Made by a program: the position numbers and the translations under genes
Shown here: in pieces, positions 24,233 to 33,890 of the stretch
How positions within the stretch are numbered: position 1 is the stretch's first letter
How the letters are laid out: each line of letters starts with the position of its first letter
The notes under the pieces: model-generated
What the model saw: the letters and a program-made list of their open reading frames with translations, nothing else
The model's database searches: none
Told to the model about the DNA's origin: nothing
Source: UBA4658 sp002405485
GTDB taxonomy: Bacteria; Planctomycetota; Phycisphaerae; Phycisphaerales; UBA1924
Assembly (NCBI GenBank): GCA_036823255.1
Contig: DAISGC010000002.1
Location: 1-64,000, forward strand
Direction: 5' to 3'
Length of the DNA: 64,000 nt

Positions 24233-24703
24233 ATGGCTGAAAAGCACGCACATTCCCCAACGTCCGGATCGCACGGCCACGGCCAGCCCGCGCACGTGCA
24301 CACGACTCCGCCACACCACGATCCGGTGGATCAGTGGCATGATCACAGCCACGACGTGAAGCCGCAGCATGCGCACTCGGAGACGGTCAACTCCGGGGTG
24401 GTGCTTGCGGTCGGGACGTTCCTTTTCGTGTTGATCGTGGTGGCGTGCGTGATCGTGTACGCGTTCTACATCGGGGCCACGACGCGGACGCTGCAGGCCC
24501 GCGAGCGGACGACCGCCGACGCGCCGGCCAAGGTGTTCCGCGAGTTCAAGGGAGAGTCGCTGGTTCGGCTGGAGAGCGGCGGCACGCTGCAGATCCCCGC
24601 CGCCGAAGAGGGCAAGACCAAGCCGATCACCCTCCTGCCGATCAAGGATGCTGCCAAGACCGTGATCACGGAGTATTCGGGCAAAGTCACTGCCGGGAAG
24701 TAG
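24233..24703 (+). CDS. Uncharacterised His-rich single-pass membrane protein of the ACIII/oxidase operon
   Basis: A 156-residue protein I cannot assign to a named family. The first ~60 residues are extraordinarily rich in His ('HAHSPTSGSHGHG', 'VHTTPPHHDPVDQWHDHSH'). One membrane helix follows (about residues 66-90, 'VVLAVGTFLFVLIVVACVIV') and then a ~65-residue soluble domain with 'EFKGESLVRLESGGTLQIP'. The layout suggests a metal-binding cytoplasmic tail and a periplasmic domain, possibly for copper handling, or a small accessory subunit of the ACIII-oxidase assembly. Its place between actF and sco supports a respiratory role. ATG at 24233 is chosen; upstream codons have no support. Confidence 0.8.
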   Translation: MAEKHAHSPTSGSHGHGQPAHVHTTPPHHDPVDQWHDHSHDVKPQHAHSETVNSGVVLAVGTFLFVLIVVACVIVYAFYIGATTRTLQARERTTADAPAKVFREFKGESLVRLESGGTLQIPAAEEGKTKPITLLPIKDAAKTVITEYSGKVTAGK

Positions 24704-24779
24704 TCGGAATGTCCGTGGTGTGTGTGAGTCGGGATGGGTGGTTTGGTTGGTTGCCGGTGGATGGAGCAGTTGGAGCAGG

Positions 24780-25790
24780 ATGATTCGGTGGTTTCAGCCA
24801 ACTTCTCGCGGTGTTCGTCGGTCGCCCGGCGGCGGTCTGGCGGCGCGCGCGGCGGCGGCGTGCGTGGCTGGATCCGCAGCCGCCGGGTCGGCCTCCGCCC
24901 AGCTCATTCCGACCGATGTTCCGGCTCCGGTAAAGGGGCTTGAGATCACCAATAACCTCGGCAAGACGATCCCTCTGCACATCCAGGTCACCAACGAGCA
25001 GGGGAAGATCGTCAGCCTGAGCGAGTACTTCAATCGGCCGACGATGAAGGACGGCAAGCCCGCGGACAAGGGCAACAAGCCGGTGGTGATCCAGATGTCG
25101 TATCTGCGTTGCCCGATCCTGTGCCCCACGATCCTGGAGAAGTTCACCAAGACGATCGACAGGATCGACTTCACCGTCGGGGAAGAGTTCGACGTGCTGG
25201 TGGTGAGCTTTGACCACCGAGACACCCCGGCCGACGCTCGCACCCACAAGGCCTCGGCTCTGCTCGCGTACGACCGGCCGGAGAACAACGACATCCGGGC
25301 GGGGTGGAACTTCGTGATCGCCTCCCCGGAGAGCGCCAGGCAGCTCGGCGATGCGCTCGGGTTTCCGTTCCGGTATCTGCCCGAGAGCGACGAGTACTCG
25401 CACGGCACGGCCCTGTTCGTGCTGACGCCCGAGGGGAAGATCTCGAGCTATCTCACGGGGCTGAACTACCCGTCCAAGGACGTGAAGCTCGCGTTGCTGG
25501 AGGCCTCCAGGGGCAAGATCGGGAGCTTCTGGGACGCTTTCCCGCTGTGGTGCTATCACTTTGACCCGACCGCGGGGACGTACACGCTCCAGGCGATGCG
25601 GGTCATGCAGATCGGCTCTGGCGGAGCGGCGGTGGTGCTGGGCGGGGTGCTGCTGATGTACTGGCGTGCCGAGCGACGCCGACGCGGGTCGGTCGCCGTG
25701 CCGTCCGCGGGATCAACACAGAGTGGGAACGAATCGTCGACTTCCGTCCCGGGCCGGTCGGCCCGGGCGTTTGGTGGGTCCATGTCATGA
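24780..25790 (+). CDS. SCO1/SenC-type copper chaperone for the oxidase
   Basis: A 336-residue SCO-family protein. A signal segment (about 15-40, Ala-rich) is followed by a thioredoxin-fold domain with the copper-binding Cys pair in 'QMSYLRCPILCPTILEKF' and the distal His in 'ESDEYSHGTALFVL', the canonical CxxxC...H set. It delivers copper to, or maintains the thiols of, the CuA centre of subunit II. A membrane helix near the C-terminus ('GGAAVVLGGVLLMYW') and a Ser/Arg-rich tail make it longer than classical SCO1 and may anchor it at both ends. ATG at 24780 is chosen; the stop overlaps the ctaC start (ATGA). Confidence 0.92.
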   Translation: MIRWFQPTSRGVRRSPGGGLAARAAAACVAGSAAAGSASAQLIPTDVPAPVKGLEITNNLGKTIPLHIQVTNEQGKIVSLSEYFNRPTMKDGKPADKGNKPVVIQMSYLRCPILCPTILEKFTKTIDRIDFTVGEEFDVLVVSFDHRDTPADARTHKASALLAYDRPENNDIRAGWNFVIASPESARQLGDALGFPFRYLPESDEYSHGTALFVLTPEGKISSYLTGLNYPSKDVKLALLEASRGKIGSFWDAFPLWCYHFDPTAGTYTLQAMRVMQIGSGGAAVVLGGVLLMYWRAERRRRGSVAVPSAGSTQSGNESSTSVPGRSARAFGGSMS

Positions 25791-26941
25791 TGCCTGACGC
25801 GCTGCACATTTCTGACGCAGGAACACTCACGCTCGGCCTGGCCGGGTTCCATGAGTGGACCAAGTCGCTGTTCTTTTTCTCGACCGGCGCCTCCTCCCAG
25901 GCGACGCACACCGAGAATCTGTTCATGTACATCATGTGGATCAACATCATCAGCTTCATCGCGCTGATGGGGCTGATCTTCTACTTCATCGCGAAGTACC
26001 ACCGCGGCAAGCAGAACCAGAACTATCAGGTGAGCGTGGCCCACAACACGCCGCTTGAGTTGGCGTGGTCGATCATCCCGCTCATCATCATGGTGCCCAT
26101 CTTCTACTATGGGTTCACCGGATACCTGGACAAGCTCTCCGCGCCCGCGGACTCCGAAGAGATCATGGTCAGCGGGCAGAAGTGGAACTGGACGTTCACG
26201 TATCGCAACGGGGCCCAGCCTCGCGGCGATCAGGTGATGCTCACGCGGAGCAACTACCCCGTGCCGCAGTTCATCGTTCCGGGCGGTCGGCCAGTGAAGC
26301 TCATCATGAGCTCCAAGGACGTGATCCACTCGTTCTACATCCCGGATTTCCGCTCCAAGATGGACGTCATCCCGAACCGGTACACGTCCATGTGGTTCCT
26401 CCCCAAGGAAGTCGCCCCGGGCGAGTCGCGGACGCACACGGTGTACTGCGCCGAGTACTGCGGCGATTTCCACTCGGAAATGGCCGCCCAGATGAAGGTC
26501 GTGAGCATCCCCGAGTTCGAGGCCACCATCAAGCAGTGGACGGACTACCCGGAGGAGATCGATCTGCTCAAGGTCGGCTCCATGGTGTACACGGCCAAGG
26601 GATGCAACGCCTGCCACTCGGTCAACGGGGACAAGAACACCGGCCCGACGTGGAAGAACATGTTCGGCGAGACCCACGACTACACCAACGGCGAGAGCGG
26701 CAAACTCGTCGATGAGAACTGGCTGCGGGAGAACATCCTCTACTCCCAGCGGCGGATTATGAAGGGGTACCCCACGAGCATGCCCAACTACGTCGGGCAG
26801 CTCACCCCGCTGGAGGTCGACGGCCTGGTCTGGTACATCAAGTCCCTCGCGGACAAGACCAAGCCCGAGGACCTCGAGGGCGGCAGGAAGTCAGTCAAGC
26901 AGTACAAGGAAGAGGCCAAGAGCCAGGGTTCATCGAACTGA
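25787..26941 (+). CDS. ctaC: Cytochrome c oxidase subunit II with fused cytochrome c (caa3 type)
   Basis: A 384-residue subunit. Two membrane helices (about 42-68 and 86-108) precede the cupredoxin domain with the CuA motif 'CAEYCGDFHSEM' containing two Cys, His and Met ligands, preceded by 'DVIHSFYIPDFRSKMDVIP'. A cytochrome c domain follows with the heme site 'CNACHSVNG' and an axial-Met region 'YPTSMPNYVGQLTP'. The fused cytochrome defines a caa3-type oxidase. There it receives electrons directly from ACIII. No standard cleavable signal is obvious. It overlaps sco by four bases. Confidence 0.96.
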   Translation: MMPDALHISDAGTLTLGLAGFHEWTKSLFFFSTGASSQATHTENLFMYIMWINIISFIALMGLIFYFIAKYHRGKQNQNYQVSVAHNTPLELAWSIIPLIIMVPIFYYGFTGYLDKLSAPADSEEIMVSGQKWNWTFTYRNGAQPRGDQVMLTRSNYPVPQFIVPGGRPVKLIMSSKDVIHSFYIPDFRSKMDVIPNRYTSMWFLPKEVAPGESRTHTVYCAEYCGDFHSEMAAQMKVVSIPEFEATIKQWTDYPEEIDLLKVGSMVYTAKGCNACHSVNGDKNTGPTWKNMFGETHDYTNGESGKLVDENWLRENILYSQRRIMKGYPTSMPNYVGQLTPLEVDGLVWYIKSLADKTKPEDLEGGRKSVKQYKEEAKSQGSSN

Positions 26942-27037
26942 ACCCGCGTCGCGAGCCGATCTTCGGGTCGGTGCGGCGGATGCGGGCGGCCTGGCAGCCG
27001 CGGATCACGTGTGTTCCCTCCCCGGGAGGTTTCGGAT

Positions 27038-28837
<1,800 letters not shown>

Positions 28838-28879
28838 CGGGCTCCCGGTCGAGTTTGACCCCAACGCATCGAGACTCCT

Positions 28880-29590
28880 ATGGCCAGCATCCACGCAGAT
28901 CCACATCTTCCGGCGACCGATCACGGGCACGCGGACGATGCCTCCAAGCCGTATCACGAGCGGTACCACGCCGCGCACCACTTCAAGAGCCGCGACCACG
29001 AGTTTGACTCGGTGAAGATGGGCGTGTGGCTGTTCCTGGGCACCGAGATCCTGCTCTTCAGCGGGATGTTCGTGGCCTATGCGATCTTCCGCATGATGCA
29101 CCCCGAGGCGTTCATCGCCGGGTCGGGCAAGCTCAGCGTTGGCTGGGGTCTGCTCAACACGGTGGTGCTCCTGCTGTCGAGCTACACGGTCGCCGCGGCC
29201 GTGCGGCACGCTCAGACCGGCAACCAGAAGTGGCTGCAGATCAACGTGGTGCTCACGTTCTTCGCCGGGCTGGCGTTCCTTCTGATCAAGTTCGTCTTTG
29301 AGTACGCGCCCAAGTACGCCGAGGGCAAGCTCCCCGGCATGTTCTTCAGCTATCCCTACGCGACCAGCGAGTATGAGCCGCTGTGGTGGGGCATCTACTG
29401 GGGCGCGACGGCGATCCACGCCAGCCACGTGATCATCGGCATGGGGCTGTTCGTCTGGATCTGGCTGCGGGCCCGCAAGCAGCACTTTGGACCCGGACAC
29501 TACAACGCCGTCGAAGGCGTCGGTCTGTACTGGCACATCGTTGACATCGTGTGGATCTTCCTCTTCCCACTGCTCTACCTGATCCACTGA
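28880..29590 (+). CDS. ctaE: Cytochrome c oxidase subunit III
   Basis: A 236-residue membrane subunit of the heme-copper oxidase. After a His-rich ~45-residue N-terminus ('HADDASKPYHERYHAAHH') come five helices, with 'KMGVWLFLGTEILLFSGMF', 'SVGWGLLNTVVLLLSSYT' and 'YWHIVDIVWIFLFPLLYLI' at the C-terminus. The Glu in 'LGTEILLFS' is the conserved subunit III acidic residue. It stabilises subunit I and is thought to aid proton entry. The gap from ctaD is 42 bp and no terminator intervenes. Confidence 0.95.
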   Translation: MASIHADPHLPATDHGHADDASKPYHERYHAAHHFKSRDHEFDSVKMGVWLFLGTEILLFSGMFVAYAIFRMMHPEAFIAGSGKLSVGWGLLNTVVLLLSSYTVAAAVRHAQTGNQKWLQINVVLTFFAGLAFLLIKFVFEYAPKYAEGKLPGMFFSYPYATSEYEPLWWGIYWGATAIHASHVIIGMGLFVWIWLRARKQHFGPGHYNAVEGVGLYWHIVDIVWIFLFPLLYLIH

Positions 29591-29660
29591 CGCCAGGCGA
29601 TCAGGGGTTGACCCCCCCACCCCCCACACCTACTCCCATCCTGCGGCCTCCCGACTCTGC

Positions 29661-30383
29661 ATGAAGAACACGCCGAACGCTCCCGAGCACACGACCATGT
29701 CCCACGAAACAAACACCCACGACGGACACGCGCATGGGCACGTCATCGTCTCTCTGTTCACGCTTCGAACCGTGCTCGCGTTGCTTCTGTTCTTCACGCT
29801 GCTGACGGTCGGGGCGGCCCTTGTTGAACAGTGGATCGCCAGCGCGTTCAACGTCGTCATTCCGCAATGGATCAATGTGACCGTGGCGCTCTCGATCGCC
29901 ACGGTCAAGACGGTCCTTGTGGTCATGTTCTTCATGCAGCTCAAGTACGACAACCCGATGAACACGCTCATCTTCGTGTTCACGGTGCTGACCGCGGCGT
30001 TCTTCCTCGGGTTCACCGCGCTGGACCTGGGCGGTCGGTCCTCGCTGGATCGGTTCAAGGCCCAATACGCCGTCCCCGGCGGAACCGGGCTGGCCGGCGA
30101 CAACACCCCCATCACCCGGCGTGCCCGAGACAAGGCCATCGCCGCGGGCACCTACGACCCGCACAAGGCCCATCACGATCACCACGGCGGACTCAGCATC
30201 ACGAATGCGGGCTACCTGCAACCAAAGCCCACCGTCGGTTCCGATGAGAACTTCAGCCGACCAGTCAAGGGTGTCACGATTCCCGGCCTGCCGGGATTCG
30301 CCGAACGGTCAAACGGCCACTCCGACGGGCATGACAAGGACCAGGGCGGCGAGTCTGGCTCCAAAGCGCCGGCTGGTCAATAA
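29661..30383 (+). CDS. ctaF: Cytochrome c oxidase subunit IV with long His/Gly-rich tail
   Basis: A 240-residue protein whose first half is a prokaryotic subunit IV (COX4_pro-like): three helices with 'FTLRTVLALLLFFTLLTVG', 'VTVALSIATVKTVLVVMFFM' and 'LKYDNPMNTLIFVFTVLTAA'. The second half (about 125-240) is a hydrophilic extension with 'PHKAHHDHHGG' and a Gly/Lys-rich end, not present in typical ~100-residue subunit IV. Start is uncertain between ATG 29661 and ATG 29697 (MSHETNTHDGHAHGH). It is the last gene of the act-cta run; no strong terminator follows. Confidence 0.9.
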   Translation: MKNTPNAPEHTTMSHETNTHDGHAHGHVIVSLFTLRTVLALLLFFTLLTVGAALVEQWIASAFNVVIPQWINVTVALSIATVKTVLVVMFFMQLKYDNPMNTLIFVFTVLTAAFFLGFTALDLGGRSSLDRFKAQYAVPGGTGLAGDNTPITRRARDKAIAAGTYDPHKAHHDHHGGLSITNAGYLQPKPTVGSDENFSRPVKGVTIPGLPGFAERSNGHSDGHDKDQGGESGSKAPAGQ

Positions 30384-30458
30384 AACGGTCCGGTGCGAGT
30401 TTCGAACCCCTCGCGGGGGCGAGCGATGCTCTCCAGGCGTTGCGTGAGCGGTCGCGGA

Positions 30459-31100
30459 TCAGTCGCCGAGCATGATGCCCCCGTCGCCCCCCTGCCGACC
30501 TTCGATGGCGGCAAGCAGGCACCCCGTGGCGAGGATGAGCAGCTCGTCAAGCCGATCGTCCTCGGCCTTTATGGTGATTCCGAGCCGAAAGACGAACACG
30601 TTGAAGTGCTGGCGATAGACCGCGAGCTCCCGGCCGCTCGAGTCGACGAGGTGATACACAGACGGGAAGAGGACGTTGCCCAGCGGGAGGAACCGCCGGA
30701 CCAGCGCCATCCCCGTGGAGTCTTCCCGCACCTGGGCGATCTCTCGCCCGTCGCGATCAAAGACCAGCCATTGATCGCGGATGATCGACGAAAGTCCCTT
30801 TCGGCGAATGGAGCCAAGCACGATGCCGTCGGGAAGGAGCAGGTCATAGGTTGCCGCGAAGTCGATGATGCTTCGTGCACGGATGCGCATGAGCTCGCCG
30901 CTCATCGATGAGTCCGTCCAGATCTGGATGTCTTCCTTGAGCTTGAATGCCTTCTGGCGGCAGAAGCCGACGAGTTGCCTTTGGTCATCGAAGATCTCGA
31001 ACGACGCACCGAACAGGACGAAGATCTTTCGGCGGATCGTGTATCGCTCGCCAGCGGGGCCTGTGGGGGCAGGGTGAACGGCGGTGGGCGGTGTCGGCAT
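30459..31100 (-). CDS. LURP-one/scramblase-like beta-barrel protein
   Basis: A 213-residue protein resembling the LURP-one-related/phospholipid scramblase-like superfamily (tubby-like fold). Features include the opening 'RYTIRRKIFVLFGASFEIFD', repeated beta strands with 'GFCRQKAFKLKEDIQIW', 'GSIRRKGLSSIIRDQWLVFD' and 'VYHLVDSSGRELAVYRQHFN'. Near the C-terminus a mostly hydrophobic helix ('ELLILATGCLLAAIE') corresponds to the buried central helix of the fold. Function in bacteria is unknown. ATG at 31100 is chosen because the upstream residues are non-conserved. It converges on ctaF and diverges from ppa, leaving only 70 bp for both promoters. Confidence 0.75.
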   Translation of the reverse strand: MPTPPTAVHPAPTGPAGERYTIRRKIFVLFGASFEIFDDQRQLVGFCRQKAFKLKEDIQIWTDSSMSGELMRIRARSIIDFAATYDLLLPDGIVLGSIRRKGLSSIIRDQWLVFDRDGREIAQVREDSTGMALVRRFLPLGNVLFPSVYHLVDSSGRELAVYRQHFNVFVFRLGITIKAEDDRLDELLILATGCLLAAIEGRQGGDGGIMLGD

Positions 31101-31170
31101 GATCAGGAGGATACCCGGGCCTCTTCGGTGAACGTTCGCCGGGCACGGGATATCGCCGTACCCTGAGGCC

Positions 31171-31737
31171 ATGATTCATCCATGGCATGACGTGACGCCG
31201 GCGTGCGAGGGACGCGAACTGCCCAACGAGTTCCAGGCGGTGATCGAGATCCCCAAGGGCTCGCGCAACAAGTACGAGCTGGACAAGGGCTCCGGATTGC
31301 TCCGGATCGACCGCGTGCTCTCGTCCGCGGTGCACTACCCGGCGAACTATGGCTTCATTCCGCAGACCTTGGCCGAGGATGATGACCCGCTGGACGTTCT
31401 GGTGTACTGCACCGAAGAGATCCCCCCGCTGACGATCTGCCGGGCCCGGGCGGTGGGCGTGATGAGCATGATCGATCAGGGCCAGCCGGACCACAAGATC
31501 ATTGCGGTGCTCCAGGACGATCCGATCTACTCGGAGTTTCAGACCGCCACCGACTTTCCGAAGCACATCTTCAAGATGCTTCGGCAGTTCTTCGAGGAGT
31601 ACAAGAACCTCGAGGGCAAGCAGGTCGCCGTCGACGAGATGCAGCCGGTCGAACTGGCCTATCAGGTCATCGAAGAGTCATTGACCCGGTATTGGAAGAG
31701 CCGTCAGAAGGGCGAGATCAAGGGTCTCGTGGTGTGA
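31171..31737 (+). CDS. ppa: Inorganic pyrophosphatase (family I)
   Basis: A 188-residue soluble enzyme that hydrolyses pyrophosphate and drives biosynthetic reactions. Active-site signatures are intact: 'AVIEIPKGSRNKYELDK', 'HYPANYGFIPQTLAEDDDPLDVLVY' with the Asp triad and 'LQDDPIY'. Length matches bacterial family I proteins. It begins just after the LURP-one gene on the opposite strand and is followed by a short hairpin at 31739-31754. Confidence 0.97.
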   Translation: MIHPWHDVTPACEGRELPNEFQAVIEIPKGSRNKYELDKGSGLLRIDRVLSSAVHYPANYGFIPQTLAEDDDPLDVLVYCTEEIPPLTICRARAVGVMSMIDQGQPDHKIIAVLQDDPIYSEFQTATDFPKHIFKMLRQFFEEYKNLEGKQVAVDEMQPVELAYQVIEESLTRYWKSRQKGEIKGLVV

Positions 31738-31738
31738 C

Positions 31739-31754
31739 CGGCAGCCAGCTGCCG
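31739..31754. terminator. Short hairpin between convergent ppa and argJ
   Basis: CGGCAG (31739-31744), a CCAG loop, then CTGCCG (31749-31754). It lies immediately after the ppa stop and has no U-tract in either direction, so a terminator role is only possible. Confidence 0.35.
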
Positions 31755-31842
31755 AAAGGGACTCGGCTGTCGACATCGGATCGTGGATGATCCGAGAACG
31801 CCGCCGCGTTCGTGCTTTGAAGCCCGGATGGCTTGTTCGGCG

Positions 31843-33120
31843 TTACGTCGTGTACTCGGCGTTGATCTTCACGTACTCCGCCGACAGGTCGCATCCCAGC
31901 ATCCACGCCCTGCCCTGCCCAAAGCCGACCTGCAGGACGCAGTGCACGGGGTCGGCGCTCATGGCGGCCTTGAGTTTCGGATCGGTCTTGGCGACGCCCG
32001 TCGGCACGCCGGCGCGATAGACCTCGACGCCGCCGATCGTCAGTGACGCCTCTGCGGTGTCGAAGCGGATGCCGGCATTCCCGGCGGCCGTGACGATCCG
32101 TCCCCAGTTCGGGTCCTTGCCGTGGATTGCGCACTTGACCAAGGGCGAGTCCACGACGGCGCGGGCCATGCGTTCGGCGCTGGCGTGATCCGCGGCTCCG
32201 CGGACCTCGACCCTGAACGTGCGTGTGACGCCCTCGCCGTCGCGCACGACCTTGGTCGCGAGCTCCTGGCAGATGCTGGTGAGCGCCGCCCGGAGCACGA
32301 AGAACTCCGGATCGCCATCATGGATCGTTCGGACCGGAGCCCCGCCGGAGGCCATGACGACGACGGTGTCGGAGCAGCTCGGGTGCGCGTCCACGCTCAC
32401 GCGGTCGAAGCTCTCCCGGCACGCATCCTCCAGCGCGTGCTGAAGGGCCGAGGTGGCGATCGCAGCGTCGGTCGTGATGAACGCCAGCATCGTGGCCTGC
32501 GGTCCAGCAGAGTCCAGCCGGGGCGCGATCATGCCCGATCCCTTGGCGATCGCCCCGAGATGCACCACGTGTCCGTGCATCTCCACCTCGCGATGAGCCG
32601 ACTTGGGCACCAGGTCCGTCGTCATGATCGCGCGTGCGGCGGCCTCGTCGACCTCTTCTCCCCGTGCAAGCGCCCGCACCAGGCCGGGCACGGCGCTGGT
32701 GATCTTGTCCACCGGAAGACGGTGTCCGATCACACCGGTGGAACTCGGCAGCACCTCACCTTCCTGGCATCGCAGGTGCTCGGCGACGCATCGCATCGTT
32801 GAACGGGCGTCCTGGATGCCCGGCTCGCCCGTCGCCGCGTTCGAACAACCGGCATTCACCAGAATCCCCCGAAGCGCCGGCCCGCCACGCATTGCCCGCG
32901 CTCGCCACTCGCGTCCGATCTCGACCGGCGCGCCCACGACGGCGTTCCTCGTGAACACCGCCGCGGAGGCGTGACGCGTGCTGATCGATCCTCCAGGTGA
33001 TGCCCCCGCCGCGCCACCGGGCAGATCGCAGACGATGAGCGCAAGATCGCTCTTGCCTGAGGGTTTGATTCCCGCGGTGGTCGCGGCTGCTCGAAATCCG
33101 ATGGGTCGTGTGATGGCCAT
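31843..33120 (-). CDS. argJ: Glutamate N-acetyltransferase / ornithine acetyltransferase ArgJ
   Basis: A 425-residue enzyme that moves acetyl from N-acetylornithine to glutamate, closing the acetyl cycle of arginine synthesis. It self-cleaves before a Thr that becomes the nucleophile. The oxyanion-hole pair is present ('LPSSTGVIG', Thr128-Gly129), as are 'IAKGSGMIAP' and 'ATMLAFITTDAAI' with Thr210. Between these, where homologues read 'PNMATMLAF', this protein has 'PRLDSAGPQATMLAF'. That is a six-residue insertion right next to the scissile bond. C-terminal 'KCAIHGKDPNWGRIVTAAGN' is normal. It might still process or have altered activity; the frame is intact. Confidence 0.93.
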   Translation of the reverse strand: MAITRPIGFRAAATTAGIKPSGKSDLALIVCDLPGGAAGASPGGSISTRHASAAVFTRNAVVGAPVEIGREWRARAMRGGPALRGILVNAGCSNAATGEPGIQDARSTMRCVAEHLRCQEGEVLPSSTGVIGHRLPVDKITSAVPGLVRALARGEEVDEAAARAIMTTDLVPKSAHREVEMHGHVVHLGAIAKGSGMIAPRLDSAGPQATMLAFITTDAAIATSALQHALEDACRESFDRVSVDAHPSCSDTVVVMASGGAPVRTIHDGDPEFFVLRAALTSICQELATKVVRDGEGVTRTFRVEVRGAADHASAERMARAVVDSPLVKCAIHGKDPNWGRIVTAAGNAGIRFDTAEASLTIGGVEVYRAGVPTGVAKTDPKLKAAMSADPVHCVLQVGFGQGRAWMLGCDLSAEYVKINAEYTT

Positions 33121-33146
33121 GGGCGGAGAATAGCGGGCTTTGGCGG

Positions 33147-33890
33147 CTAGCGCGATCGGCGTCCGTACATCACCGCGATCACCGCCGCGAGCGCGCCGAA
33201 CGCGATGAGCCCAAGGGTCACCTGCCCGGTCCGATCCCCGGCCGACACGTCCGCGGGAGTGATCAGAGGCCGACCATCCGGTCCCTCGGGCACCCGATCG
33301 GCGATCACCAGAGGCAGCCGGAAGCTCGGCGAGGGTTGGCCCGGCGTGATGAGTCGGCTCTCCGCCTCAACCTGTCCCGATTCATAGGTGAACACCACAG
33401 GGCCGAGAATCTCCGGAAACGCGATCGAGAAGGACGATGCGTCCAGCGGCATATCCGCCGAGAGCATCGCATCCATTCGCACAGGCAATCGCGGCGATCG
33501 ATCGCGGGCCCAGGCACGAATCTCGGCAACCCCCGGAAACCACTCGACCGCCACCGGCACAACCCGGTCTCCCGTCCAGACCTGCGTGAGCGATGCGAGA
33601 CGATCTCGAGCATCGACGATCAACCGCTCGAGTTCGGCATCCCGCGGCTCGTCCAAAAGGGCGTTCATCGATGCGTCGCTGATGGACTTGGACGTGTCGT
33701 TCAGGATGAACGCGAGCGCGTCGTGGTGGATGGTGATCGTCAGCCTCGCGCCGGCATCACCCGACGGCGGCTGCACGACGCAGACCGCCGTGGTCGCCAC
33801 CGGCGGGTGGGCCCGGACGGGGGCGGGGAGGCCCAGCACCCCGGCAACAATCAGCGAACACAGACAGGACAAGTCCTTGAGGGACATCAT
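33147..33890 (-). CDS. Exported hypothetical protein with C-terminal membrane anchor
   Basis: A 247-residue protein without a recognised family. An N-terminal signal ('LCSLIVAGVLGLPAPVRAHP') and a C-terminal helix ('TLGLIAFGALAAVIAVMYG') followed by Arg suggest it is exported and anchored with its bulk outside. The body alternates beta-type stretches ('RLTITIHHDALAFILND', 'SSFSIAFPEILGPVVFTYES'). Similar layouts occur in proteins annotated near metal or nickel transport or as secreted accessory proteins, but I cannot assign this one. The start ATGATG at 33890 overlaps the stop of the GH38 gene by four bases, so the two are translationally coupled and likely cooperate. Confidence 0.75.
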   Translation of the reverse strand: MMSLKDLSCLCSLIVAGVLGLPAPVRAHPPVATTAVCVVQPPSGDAGARLTITIHHDALAFILNDTSKSISDASMNALLDEPRDAELERLIVDARDRLASLTQVWTGDRVVPVAVEWFPGVAEIRAWARDRSPRLPVRMDAMLSADMPLDASSFSIAFPEILGPVVFTYESGQVEAESRLITPGQPSPSFRLPLVIADRVPEGPDGRPLITPADVSAGDRTGQVTLGLIAFGALAAVIAVMYGRRSR

